Notes under the pieces: generated by a model
Told to the model about the DNA's origin: nothing
The model's input: only the letters and a program-made list of their open reading frames with translations
The model's database searches: none
DNA from: Pelomyxa schiedti
Lineage: Eukaryota > Evosea > Pelobiontida > Pelomyxidae
DNA: 64,000 nucleotides
Reading direction: 5' to 3'
Assembly (NCBI GenBank): GCA_020536535.1
Contig: JAHLWZ010000123.1
Coordinates: forward strand, 4,273-68,272
Part shown: piece by piece, positions 54,425 through 64,000 of the stretch
Layout: each line of letters starts with the position of its first letter
Numbering within the stretch: the stretch's first letter is position 1
Translations under genes and position numbers: made by a program

Positions 54425-54985
54425 GGGGATGTGGGCACTAGAGGACTCCTCAGTCACATGCATTTTCTTGTTGGTGGTGCTCATTTGGAACAGGAGGCCA
54501 CCTTCCACAAAGGCACCAGAAGATGTGGAACCCGGCAGGGATCTCCCTCTCCTCACACTGGTTTTGTTGTGTCATTTATGTAGATCACCTCGCACGTCGT
54601 ATGTATCCTCTAGCAAACCAGATACACATAACTGTGACCGGTTGAGTGGTGATAACAAACACAAATTAGGTTGTGATGAAGTTGGTAGCTGTAATGTGTG
54701 CATTTGCCCTGTGTCCTCTTGGACAATGATACCTTGGAACAGTGTTCTGAGCAAGGTCCAATTCCGGCACTTGGGTTCGTCAAATAGTGACGTCTCCAAC
54801 AGGAAGTTTTAGTTAGCACCGACAACATTGGTGTCCACCACCTCATTTCATGTGAGGGTGTCTGCAGAGCCATGCAAACCCCAAAGGCCACAACCACGTC
54901 TCATATGCACCAAAACACAAAGTAAAATCTTGAATGCCCCAGAACCAGCCCAAGCGGCTTGGCCGAGTGTGTAGTATCTATTGTG
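54425..54985 (-). pseudogene. Decayed copy of the HPRCGAxSP gene (copy 1 type)
   Basis: Read on the minus strand, separate frames match successive parts of the protein at 35432-36919: GVCMALQTPSHEMRWWTP (copy 1: GVCMDLLTLTHGMRWWIP), then EDTGQMHTLQLPTSSQPNLC with LSPLNRSQLCVSGLLEDTYD (copy 1: LSPLNQSQFCVSGLHKDTYD), then GAFVEGGLLFQMSTTNKKMH, identical in both. Frames shift between the blocks, and about 180 internal codons present in copy 1 are missing. No HPRCGA start is found. The block is therefore a broken, partly deleted duplicate. It lies just upstream of copy 2 on the same strand, yet resembles copy 1. Confidence 0.85.
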
Positions 54986-55185
54986 AGTAAATTGTGGGTA
55001 TACTCAAGAGCGGGAGTTCGGTGCGGGTGACAACACCCAGGTTACACTCGAGAAGTTTATTTGCCATCCTCACACGTCATAGTAAAACAACAGGTCCTGG
55101 AGCAGTTACCAAGTTGGTACAACTCGCCCAACACAAAACACACTTCCTGCCAGCAGAAACTGATGAAACGAAAAACAAAAAACAA

Positions 55186-55320
55186 AAAGCAGGCCGCGGC
55201 CAGGAAACGCACACCCCAACACCAACTCAAACCCAGCAAGCAAGCAAGCAAGCAAGCAAGCAAAAGCAGCCAAATCAATGAATTGGGGGAGATGTGGAGG
55301 TGGCTGGGGGTTTTGCAAGT
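55186..55320 (+). repeat. Truncated hairpin-repeat unit and CAAG microsatellite
   Basis: AGGCCGCGGCCAGGAAAC followed by a C/A-rich stretch resembles the right half of the repeat units at 55325-55644. Directly after it, at about 55236-55264, comes a (CAAG)7 microsatellite. No coding evidence on either strand. Confidence 0.6.
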
Positions 55321-55324
55321 TGCC

Positions 55325-55644
55325 GTTCCCAGCCCAATCAGCAACAGCTTTCGATCGAAAAAGCTGCGGCCGCGGCCAAGAACAACAACAAAGCACTCCC
55401 AGTCAGGCTCCACACTATGTTGGGAGTGGGGGAGTGTTTCCCCAGCCCAATCAGCAACAGCTTTCGATCGAAAAAGCTGCGGCCGCGGCCAAGGAACACC
55501 CACACACCCCACAACATATCCCCCAAAGCACTGAACTCTCTCCAACTGTCCCAGTTTCCACCAGAAGAATTATTGCCGAGATGGTGCTGTTCCCAGCCCA
55601 ATCAGCAACAGCTCTTTTGGAAAAGAGCTGCGGCCGCGGCAAAG
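55325..55644. repeat. Three divergent tandem units with an internal hairpin
   Basis: Unit A 55325-55380, unit B 55441-55493 and unit C 55589-55644 all read CCCAGCCCAATCAGCAACAG, then an inverted repeat, then CTGCGGCCGCGGC. A and B carry AGCTTTCGATCGAAAAAGCT, C carries AGCTCTTTTGGAAAAGAGCT. The sequence between the units is also related: AAAGCACT follows A and B, CCACAAC follows B and C, and a CCAGTTTYCACCAGAASAATT stretch follows both B and C. Start-to-start distances are 116 and 148 bp. No terminal inverted repeats, target-site duplication or transposase is seen. Confidence 0.8.
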
Positions 55645-56440
55645 AACAACCCCACCCCACAACTTCCAGTTTTCACCAGAACAATTGGAGAGAGCAATCC
55701 ACAGTAATCCCAGTGAATCGGGTCCAATATTCCAGAGAGTGAGCCAAGAAGCCAAGGTATAACAGTATTGCAACTCAATAGAATTCATCCCAATAACGAA
55801 TGTAAATTAGGTAAACTGTTTAGGGGAACAAGTATGTTTTTAAATAAGAGCCTCACGTTGACGCACTCTGTTCAAGAAGTACTAGTGCTATCAGACAAGG
55901 ATGTATCTACCACTCTCTATGTCTTCTAGGGAATAATCATATGAAGAGAATAGCAGAGTTTTACCAAACACAAGCACTAATGCAATCAATTGGACTAGAA
56001 GGCTGTGTGTATCGCGAAGTAAACTTGATGATTTTCCAGGTGCTGCACGAGGTAAGTACAGAGCAACTACGGCACAACCAACAAAAACGAGACACGAAAA
56101 CGTGATGGCCCCATAGTACAAAAACACACACAAAAAAAAACAAAGTAGCTAGGGGGATAACCATCGAATTCGCCCTGTTGGTGTTGCCGTATTTTTTTGG
56201 TTTGATGTTTTTGCTGTATTGTTTGCGCTTAAAAAAGTCCCAATAAAAAAAATCATTTTTTTTTTTTGCAACTGAAGCAGTAGCACAAAGGGGAAACAAA
56301 AATACACGCAGGCGGTACCTTCAGGATGTCTTTTTGAGAGTTCCTCTGTGCAAACGCGTGAACAGAATTAAAATGCAACTTTTGTTTATTTATCAATTCA
56401 CATGAGACCCATAAGCCGTCACCCGTGACGCTGAGTTCTC
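55645..56440. other. Low-information region; unresolved short frames at 55870-56135
   Basis: Two overlapping readings compete. On the plus strand, MKRIAEFYQTQALMQSIGLE to FQVLHE ends at a good donor, GTAAGTAC (near 56052). On the minus strand, a frame at 56133-55891 encodes two hydrophobic stretches (AITFSCLVFVGCAVVALYL; LVQLIALVLVFGKTLLF). Neither has a recognisable family or a clear start, and neither is called as a gene. Poly(A/T) runs lie at about 56130 and 56255. The last bases are the 3' flank of the SPATA20-like gene. Confidence 0.35.
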
Positions 56441-59428
56441 TCAATCAAAGAAGGCAATCACGTCGTTGATGGATAGGGAAGGTGGGTGGCACTCAGTCCC
56501 AACACAGGTGTAGAACATTGGGGTTCCTTGGTCACTCGGGTGCATCCCGTGTGTGCTACTGTCCAATATCTCTGCCTTGCTGTTGTATCCAACATAGAGC
56601 TTTGGGTAGAACCTGCCAACCAACACACGGGGAGGTGTTAAATGACTAGAGAGATATGCTAAGTTAACACCTTTGAAACAGGGGCTGCAACGCGTTGTTT
56701 GCTTCTTGGGCTGTATTTGCTCCAACTATCACTCGTGCTCGAGGGCCAATCAGTGCCTTGTGAGTTGTTAAAAAAAGTGGTAGAGGTCAGGAACAACGCA
56801 CATCGTAGCCGATGAGAAGTTGAGAAAAGCCAGAAGGACTCTTCAACACAAGACCGGCATATGACATTGCAAGCTCGTGAGCAAGCTTTTCAAAGGAGAC
56901 ATCACCTGGAGAGTTGTTGAATCTTTGGTGAGAAAAAGAGGATTTGTGCTGAGGGGGAAGCCTACCAGTAAGCTCAGAGAGATGCAAAAGAGTCAGCAAC
57001 GCCATTGAATTGCCAGACGGGATAGCACCATCAGAGACTTCTTTCTTCCTGACAAGAAATTCCTCGTGCCCAATTGAAGTGAAGAAAAGTCCACCTTTGT
57101 TTGAATCCCAGAAAAGACGCAGCATTTCCTGCACAAAGACGGGAAGATTACTGTTAGTGCTCTGCAAAGACTGCAACGGGAGGTGGTACCTGGCATATTT
57201 CTCTGCAAGAAAAAAGAGTGGAGTCGTCCAAAGTTGTTTGGTACAGTTCAGCCAGTGCCCAACCCAAAAAGGCGTAGTCATCAAGGATTCCAGTGATACC
57301 AGACTCCCCATTCTGCAGAGGAGGTTAAAAAACAAGGATTACAACGTAAGTAACCATGTATCTGTGGAACAACTTTCCGCCAGTGTACATCTTGCTGAGG
57401 AAGAAAGCAGCAGCTTTGGAGGCTATATTAGCATAGTGACTCGAGTTGAGTGCACGGGCAGCTTTGGCAACGGCTCCGATCCACAACGCATTCCAGTCCG
57501 TGAGAATCTTGTTATCTCTGTGCGGCCGCACACGAGTGTCCCTGACTGCAAGCAACTGTTGTCGACATCTCTGCAGAATAGAGTTCAATTCCTAATTGGG
57601 ATGTTAGCAGGAAAATTGATAATACAAATTCGAGACCTTCATTGGGAGTGAAGCTCCTTTGGCAACTTTCTCGAGATGAGCATCAGAGTTAGAGTACAAG
57701 ATGTTTTCTCCGTGCTCGAAATTGCCGGCCGGCTTGATATGATAACACTGCATGAAGATGTCTGCATCTTTTCCCAGCAACTCCTGGCAAAAAAAAAATG
57801 TGTTACGATGAGATAACAGGGAAAAAATGAAATGCGGAAAGGAAACAAACCTGAATCTCATCAGCGCGCCACACATAGAATTTCCCCTCGACGCCCTCGG
57901 AGTCAGCATCCTCTGCTGAGTAGAACACACCCTCCGGTGATTGAAGGTAATTGGTGACATAGGTGATGATTTCTCTTGCTGTTTGGGGCTTAGTCAAGCT
58001 GAAAAGACCACTTGGAAGTTCACATAAAGAGGGACAACCCACCCGTTTCGGCGTAAAACTCATTCCCGGTCGCCTACAAAACCATTAACTTATCATGACA
58101 AGATAGCAGTCTATGTACCTGGAAAGCTTCTGTGTATGCCATCAAGGTTGTTGCCTACCAAAAAGTAAGTAGAGTAGAAATGATTGCATTGTGATGCACA
58201 CCTGATCGTAAAGCATTTTCTCGAAATGAGGAACACGCCACTTGTTGTCAGTTGAGTATCGGTGAAACCCAAAACTGAATCGCCTTTTGGTAAACAAAAT
58301 CGGGGCAAATATGAAAAAAGCTCACCCCAGGTGATCATAGATCCCTCCGTGCCGCATCCTTCTCAATGTCTGGTCTCAACTTAGTCTTGCTGTCATTGGG
58401 TGAAAGGGGATTACATGCTCCAGCATCTGAAGTGCTTGAGGGGATCTCTCACGTCCGTACAGCCGTAGACACAAGCATAAAGTGTGTGGCGTTGGAAACT
58501 TGGGAGCATGGCCGAACCCACCATAATGTGAGTCAAACGAAGATTTCAGGTTTGCCAACCTGAAATACATGGCATTTTAGATTTATGTGTATCAGAGAGC
58601 TCTTCCTTACGCTTTGTGTAGCGGTTCAGTGGTGACCTCTGCACTTTCTTGTAAGTCACTTTCAATCTCTCGCAAAGCGTCACAAACAGTATTGGCGTTT
58701 CCAATGAGATCATCTCTCCTAGTGTTCCACAATGTTGAGACTTTCTCCATGAGCTCCACGAATCCCATTTGCCCGAACCTGAAAGTAGCAGATTAATACG
58801 CAGAGTTGTTGTCGTGGGAAACCTTGAATGTGGAGGCAAATATGTCCCAGCGAAAAACGGCTTCTTGTCGGGAGTCATGATGATTGTTAATGGCCACCCA
58901 CCATGCCCAGTCATGGCCTGACAAGCCCCCATGTAAACACTGTCAATATCTGGATGTTCTTCGCGGTCAACCTGTTTTCCCCAGGTGTAGTTCAAAATTA
59001 GTTGCCATGCAAAATGACTCAAAAACACAGCAACCTTGATATTCACAAAATTGTTGTTCATCAACGTAGCAATGGAGCTATTTTCTGAACACAGTAAGGT
59101 CAGACAAACTAGAATCCCAAGAGCAAAAGAGAACAAAACTGAACTTGAGCATACCAAAAGATTCATGGGCCATGACGTGGCACCAGTGGCAAGTTGAATA
59201 CCCAATGCTGAGCAAAACAGGGCAATCCCTACGACGGGCCTCCTCGAACACCTCATCGCACCACTCCCACCACCACACCGGGTTGTTCGCGTGTTGTTGC
59301 AAATAAGGGCTGCGCGATGCAGACAATTTGTTGCGGTTCTTGTTGTCGGTCGCAGTAGCGGCGGCTGTGGTTACTACTGTTGGATCTGAAGATGCAGCAG
59401 CGGAACTAGCAGCTGTCGTTGTTGCCAT
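56441..59428 (-). CDS. SPATA20/YyaL-family protein with thioredoxin-like domain
   Basis: Widespread family (DUF255) of uncertain function: an N-terminal thioredoxin-like domain joined to a six-hairpin (alpha/alpha barrel) domain. ATG at 59428 after an A/T-rich start. N-terminal motifs: [20 protein letters not shown] and [20 protein letters not shown] (the CxxC pair kept), then [13 protein letters not shown] and [20 protein letters not shown]. Next are [20 protein letters not shown], a [15 protein letters not shown] exon, and [20 protein letters not shown]. The barrel part includes [40 protein letters not shown] and [19 protein letters not shown]. It ends [20 protein letters not shown], with the stop at 56441. 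At least ten short introns. All hallmark motifs are present, so it looks functional. Confidence 0.92.
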
Positions 59429-60101
59429 CTCGCGGAAATACGTACGTAAGTGAGCCCAATGCCGGTTTACACTCGTTCAATAAAAGATCCAGTAGTAATG
59501 CAACCGTGCGCGCTTACGGACGCCTGCTGCGAAGTAAAGGGTCAAAGATCTCATTTTTACCGTCTCAAAACGCGAAATCACCGAGAAATAAATTTTTAAA
59601 TTGGCGGGTGCTGGGGTGCCATTTTTTTCATTTTTCTGGAAGTACTAATACCCAATGGTGGGAGAGTCACTCTGTTGTAAGAGAATTAATTCTTGACTGA
59701 GGAAGTTGATCCTGTCCTCCTTGAATAGTTGGCAATTCAGGCCAAGGAACATGTAGGACGACCACTGATTTGTGGTTGTGATCGTGTTCTTGTTCCCGGT
59801 CCTCCCTTATTACTCTGCAATAATGCCCATTGTCCCACTCTGCTGTCATGTACCAGCTTTTCCCACGGGATTGCGGATATGAGCTCTTTCATGAGTGGTT
59901 GTGGGATACAACTGATGGGGCTTCTTTTCCCTGTTTTGGCTGTTTAAAGGAAGGCTTGCGCTGTTTAGTGATACCGGTTCTGCCGTGGATTCCACAGAGT
60001 AACGCCAGCTTGAGTTGCACAATGAGCTCCTTCCAGTTAACAGAGAGTCTTAACAGTATTTGTTTATATGGCGCACAGACTTAGAAGGAATCCCCCCTTA
60101 T
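59429..60101. other. Region between SPATA20-like gene and Rab-like GTPase, possibly coding on the minus strand
   Basis: 673 bp. The right half may be a C-terminal extension of the GTPase: a minus frame reads SSLCNSSWRYSVESTAEPVS onwards if an intron follows KDR. Another minus frame, 59849-59667, reads EWDNGHYCRVIREDREQE and ends NSLTTE. Joining them needs an intron shorter than any confirmed here. The 59429-59650 part has no frame of note and presumably carries the SPATA20-like promoter. Confidence 0.3.
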
Positions 60102-60900
60102 TTATTGTGTGAACCTGTCTTTTATGGAATGGGCTAGTAGTATGAAGAGTTCATCTACATTAACGTCGCACTTCGCTGATGTCTCAATAAAAGGCATGCC
60201 CATTCTATCAGCGAATTCTTTTGCCACAGAACTTTCAACAACTCTTTTGGAAACCAGATCTATTTTGCTGGCAACAAGAACCTGTTGAAGAGAGATTGGG
60301 TGCATTGCCTTTACACTTGTGTACCTTACAAATGTCTTCACATGCACTCTTCTCAATTTCATCAAGTACATGTTTAACATTGCTGAATGTCTCCATATTC
60401 GTGCTATCAAAAACAATGGCAACACCGTGTATGTCCTTGTAGTGTGGTCTACTTACTGTTCCATCCGCCTTGACAGTATCCCACTGAAAGGACTCTATTA
60501 CTTCGGATGTGGGCCACATGTGGTCATACAATTTGAAGCCTTATATATTTGCCATCACATTCAATAGTTCTTAACCGCTGCCAGTAGAAGTGTAAGCTAT
60601 GGCGCTATTGATTTTTCATACAAAGTCAATACCAGCTGCTTCGATGTATGCAGCTGGCCACAAAGTGCCCTATAGGGCAATTACTTTGTACAACCAGGAA
60701 GAGATAGGGAAAAACAATACCACAAATCGTTCCAAAAGCCAGGCTGAAATTACATTAGAAAGATGATGAGTTTCAAGCACAACAAAACATACTTTTCCCA
60801 ACACCGCGGTCACCATGCAACAGTACTCGAAAGAGAAAATCGCTTTCAAATGGGTGATGAAAAGTAAGCTAGGAAAATCGGTTACAAGGGTCTCGCCATC
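60102..60900 (-). CDS. Divergent Rab-like small GTPase (boundaries uncertain)
   Basis: Nucleotide-binding core assembled from minus-strand exons. The P-loop is LLHGDRGVGKTWLLERFV, its lysine codon followed by an intron. Then come PAAYIEAAGIDF in the switch I position, FKLYDHMWP, and FQWDTVKADGTVSRPHYKD where Rab proteins have WDTAGQERF. Next are HGVAIVFDSTNMETFSNVKH, VLVASKIDLV (G4, with S for the usual N) and FIETSAKCDVNVDELF (G5). The plain reading ends KDRFTQ at 60102 and lacks the cysteine needed for prenylation. The start is not resolved; possible upstream exons (LVIVDGLLKNK with VFTDAAAIMHFQLVDLLAQ) lie at 61030-61260. Confidence 0.62.
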
Positions 60901-62348
60901 TACTCGGGATCGTTATTTGATTGCTTAAGAGAAGAAAAAGTAAAACGAGCCTGTTTTTTTTTATTCAGCCAACAAACAAACAAAAAACCAAAAAAAAAAA
61001 GGGTTCTGTTCTCTATCACCAAGTTGAGGTACCATGTTTGTAGTGGAGGGTGTGGACGCACCCACAATGAGTGGATGAGAGACGGAGAGACCAACCTGTG
61101 CTAGAAGATCTACTAACTGGAAATGCATGATAGCCGCGGCGTCAGTGAACACCTGCGGTATGAATGATTACCCGAGAAAATGAGAATAACAGATACCCAA
61201 AGTTATCTCACTTTATTCTTTAGAAGACCGTCGACTATTACAAGGGTGGCTGTGGAGTGTGATTCTGTTTCAGCAAGTCCACAGTGTATCCTTATCCTTT
61301 AATTTGAATTCTCTTTCAATCCACAAAAGCTGTGACTTTTTAAAAATACAAACAGGACCGTAGGCACACGGTTCACAAAGCCGAAGATTCCGCAACCAGA
61401 CTATGCTGATTCCCGGCGTTTCATTCCAGTCGGCCGTGCACCCTGAAGTAGGAACATTACTGTGGCTAGAGAAAAAAAAAAACAGGGGGAGAAGCAGGTA
61501 CCACTGAATTCCGTTGGAATCGATTGATTACTCCAAAAAAATCTTTCTAGCATCGCGATGCCAATAAATCGCCGATTACTTCAGAGTATCAGAAGAAGGA
61601 GTAGTCCATGTTTCATCTTAGAATTCCAAACTGTGTGAGCATATGTACTTGCACGGTTCCTAAGGGTATTGGCAGGTTGCCGTGTGTTGTGTAATTTTTA
61701 CAGTGAATGTGCCGAGGTAGATTGGGTTTGGGTAGTGACCACAACACTGTGAGGTGTGTTGGGGTGTTGATGGTTGTTTTTTTACTTGTGTAGTAAGGGA
61801 GAAAGAAGCCCGAATACAAAAGAGTTTATTGTTTATTACTTTAGCTTTTGCTTGAGCCACTACAATGGTGTCGTTCCCGCCTTATAAAGGCACTAGAATC
61901 AGTTCTAGGTGTCGCCTGAATGTCCCTCAGGGTCCCAAACAGATTCGCGGTAGTTTTCCCAGAAATCCATCAGTGATTAGAACCGTACTTAGAACTACAG
62001 CGACTCGAAGTCACCTCGCCACAGAATGAGGTTACAGCAATCAAACAAGCCGTGCATACTGGCGTGCTTTCTTTCGTCAACGCAATGGTGCACCCACTCG
62101 GAACAATTCTTACCCTTGAATTCTCAGTTTTCTGTGTCTACCGTACGGGGGTTGATTTGGCACTCACTTTTCCAGGACTGCCACCCCACCATGTTTGTTG
62201 TGTAAGTTCCCTTGTTGGTTGGTTTAAAGTCGACCGACATGCCTTCAACATCTCCAATTTCGAAATTGAATTTATTTGGCAGCTCCTCTTGTGCAGAGGC
62301 AATTTGGTTCGGAAATCCAACTCGCTTTCCAGGAATTCGCCGCGATTG
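60901..62348. other. Mostly unassigned region with exon-like segments on the minus strand
   Basis: About 1.4 kb. On the minus strand three segments look like exons joined in phase: PTSGCTADWNETPGISIVWL and NLRLCEPCAYG (61450-61350), SHSTATLVIVDGLLKNK (about 61260-61200) and VFTDAAAIMHFQLVDLLAQ (about 61150-61095). They may be 5' exons of the Rab-like gene or a separate small gene; no start codon could be fixed and no family is recognised. The stretch 61600-62340 holds no convincing gene and should include the promoter of the CUE-PARP gene. Confidence 0.35.
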
Positions 62349-64000
62349 ATGGCGCAGCAGACGGTAGAGACGCTGAGAGGCATGTTCCCTGATGCCAGTG
62401 ACGATCTGTTGCAGACCGCTGTGGCTACTTATGGGTGGGACATTGAGCAATGCCTGGACTACGTGCTCGCCGCATCCACCAAGTCACTGAACTTGTCCTC
62501 GGCGGCCCCGAGCGCCACGGGATTTGGGATTGTGGGACAACGATCTGGGGACGTTCTCTTCACCGAGGCTGAGGACCCGAAATTGCACCCTGTGACATGT
62601 TTCTCAACTCCCAGTTCCAGCGAAAGTGCATATAATGTGTGCTCCCATAATCTGGGCAGCTTCTCTAAAATCGGAGACGATCCTGCGCAATCAGCGGCCG
62701 CTCCGCCGCTTTCTTTGCCAATTTTTGAAATCCCAAGTTCACTGGCTCCATCACAAATCATCCCACAATCAACTCCCACAATTGGAGTTTCCAGTGCCGT
62801 TTCCGTTTCTGAGGATGACGACGATGACCTTCAGCTACTCATATATCTTCTCTCAAATGTGAAGGAGGAATTCGTTGTTTCCACCTATCGGGAAAATTCT
62901 CGTGATTTTCGAAAGAGCGCCGATCATATATTGGTATCTGAATTCCCTAAGGTAACTGTTTGTTTAATAGTACTACAGAGTATTATTGCTTCAACAGAGT
63001 CAGTGGAGGACCTGAATTATTTGACCAAGAAACTGGATGCCTGTGACGAAAATTCTGATGTATTGAAAGTAAATACGTCAGCAGACCCTGTGGGAAGAAT
63101 GTGGATTGATGCTCTAATCACAAAGTCTTTTCCAGTGCATTTGACTTTTCTCACAAAAGTAGGGTACCTTCCTTCCCTGCCACTGGAACTCTGTCAGCCG
63201 AGTAAATCTTTTTCTATCCATTTTCTTTTCTTTTCTTTTCACGGTTCAAGAGAAACCCTTGCGGCGGACGAAGAGCTTGCCAGGAGACTCTCTCAAAAGT
63301 TAGACAGATTACCCTTTTTTTGGGAAGCTAATGGAAATAGGTTCCAGGATGAAACCAATCTACAGGACGTTCCACGTGTTGAAGAACTTGCCACCCAGGA
63401 AGTAGTCTCAATCTAGTTATTCATCTTCACTTTTCTATTTGACCACTTTCAAAGGATTTCCATTACATCATGGAAATGACTCAAATCGATGTTCAGACCA
63501 GAGTTCAGTCCGATCTTCATAAGTGTGATCTTGAATCTGAAGAATTGAAAACAACAGTTTCAAGGACTCTCCTGGAGAGGTTTCCAACCCAGTAATAAAG
63601 ATTTACTCATTTGGTTCAGGTTCATAAAATGTTTGGATGGGAAGGCCTCTGTTTCTCTATGTTACCATGGAACTGACTCAAAGAATGTTGCAAGCATCTT
63701 GGAGCTGGGATTAATTGCTCCTGGGCAGGATGAAAGCAAAAATGTTACAATGGCACATGGATCCGCTCTTGGTGTGTTAATTTCACCTCTATGTGAGAAA
63801 TCATCTGACCACATTTCCAGGAGTTGGAGTATACCTTGCAAGGAGCCCAAAGGAAGCAAGCCGCTTCTGCTGTGGTGATGGGCTCAATGTTATTGTCTGC
63901 CTTGCTCTTATCGGCAATACATTGGTAACCACAACCGACGGAGGAACACTCGTCATTAACAATCCAAACGAGGTTTGCCTAAATTGCATAGAATTGAGTT
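62349..64000 (+). CDS. CUE-domain protein with PARP-like ADP-ribosyltransferase domain, 3' partial
   Basis: ATG at 62349 begins a CUE ubiquitin-binding domain (residues about 1-45: ETLRGMFPDASDDLLQTAVA, then WDIEQCLDYVLAAS). A Ser-rich linker and helical exons follow (RETLAADEELARRLSQKLDR; then QIDVQTRVQSDLHKCDLESE). Splicing GAG-AG onto GTTCATAAA joins LLERFIKCLDGKASVSLC to the catalytic part: YHGTDSKNVASILELGL (the H of the H-Y-x triad), MAHGSALGVGVYLARSPKEA (the Y), then CCGDGLNVIVCLALIGNTL. The GT-AG intron 63772-63829 splits SALG-VGVY in phase. The third triad position is beyond the right edge, so poly- versus mono-ADP-ribosylation cannot be judged. Upstream in-frame sequence to 62052 exists but lacks domain features. 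Confidence 0.75.

Noticed and set aside
54950-55040. tRNA-like stretch with GGCTTGGCCGAGTG (A-box-like)
   Set aside because: No matching B box (GGTTCGANNCC) or acceptor-stem pairing follows at tRNA distance. The first part is also the degraded start of the pseudogene.
55325-55644. CRISPR array
   Set aside because: Only three diverged units with uneven spacing and related rather than unique spacers, in a eukaryotic context with no cas genes.
57010-57651. 213-residue plus-strand frame inside the SPATA20-like gene
   Set aside because: The minus strand holds clear family motifs across the same bases; the plus frame lacks any.

Overview
The window is nuclear DNA of a unicellular eukaryote. Nearly every gene is interrupted by short GT-AG introns (about 35-160 nt), genes lie on both strands with 50-250 bp between them, and the products are eukaryotic hallmark proteins (SIN3, a SWR1/SRCAP-type ATPase, PABPN1, ribosomal protein eS17, a DUSP-type ubiquitin protease, D123, an LMBD1/LIMR membrane protein, a Pol5/MYBBP1A homologue). 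The gene mix is compatible with an amoebozoan-like protist, but the sequence alone does not fix the lineage. First exons are often GC-rich and low in complexity (runs of A, P, G, S, E, Q), while later exons, introns and 3' ends are AT-rich. Poly(A)/poly(T) runs are frequent near gene starts.

Left third (1-27 kb): the 5' part of a nonribosomal peptide synthetase (T-C-A-T and the start of a next domain) runs off the left edge. It is followed by a Pol5/MYBBP1A-like gene, a RING protein with seven C1-like zinc repeats, two coiled-coil proteins of unknown role, an R-SNARE with an altered zero layer, PABPN1, a CCHC zinc-knuckle protein and a complete SIN3 corepressor gene (three PAH domains, HID, C-terminal domain).

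Middle (27-45 kb): a type II membrane GT32-like glycosyltransferase, a WD40 protein, a DUSP-USP deubiquitinase, a protein of a local paralogous family (motif HPRCGAxSP), eS17 with a long extra C-terminal tail, a secreted alpha-amylase, an LMBD1/LIMR nine-pass protein and a D123-family ATP-grasp chaperone.

Right third (45-64 kb): a 2,369-residue SWR1-type remodeller with HSA domain, split ATPase and AT-hook; a second HPRCGAxSP protein and next to it a decayed copy of the first one; a cluster of hairpin-bearing repeats; a SPATA20/YyaL-type thioredoxin-domain protein; a divergent Rab-like GTPase; and a CUE-domain protein with a PARP-like catalytic domain that runs off the right edge.

There is no operon-like logic. 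Several genes serve chromatin and RNA biology (SIN3, SWR1, PABPN1, Pol5, eS17), but neighbourhood appears incidental. The most unusual items are the intron-containing NRPS with a degenerate condensation motif, the eS17 tail, the N-layer SNARE, the CUE-PARP fusion, the HPRCGAxSP family with its pseudogene, and the triplicated hairpin repeat with compensating stem changes. No tRNA, rRNA, CRISPR array or intact transposon was found.
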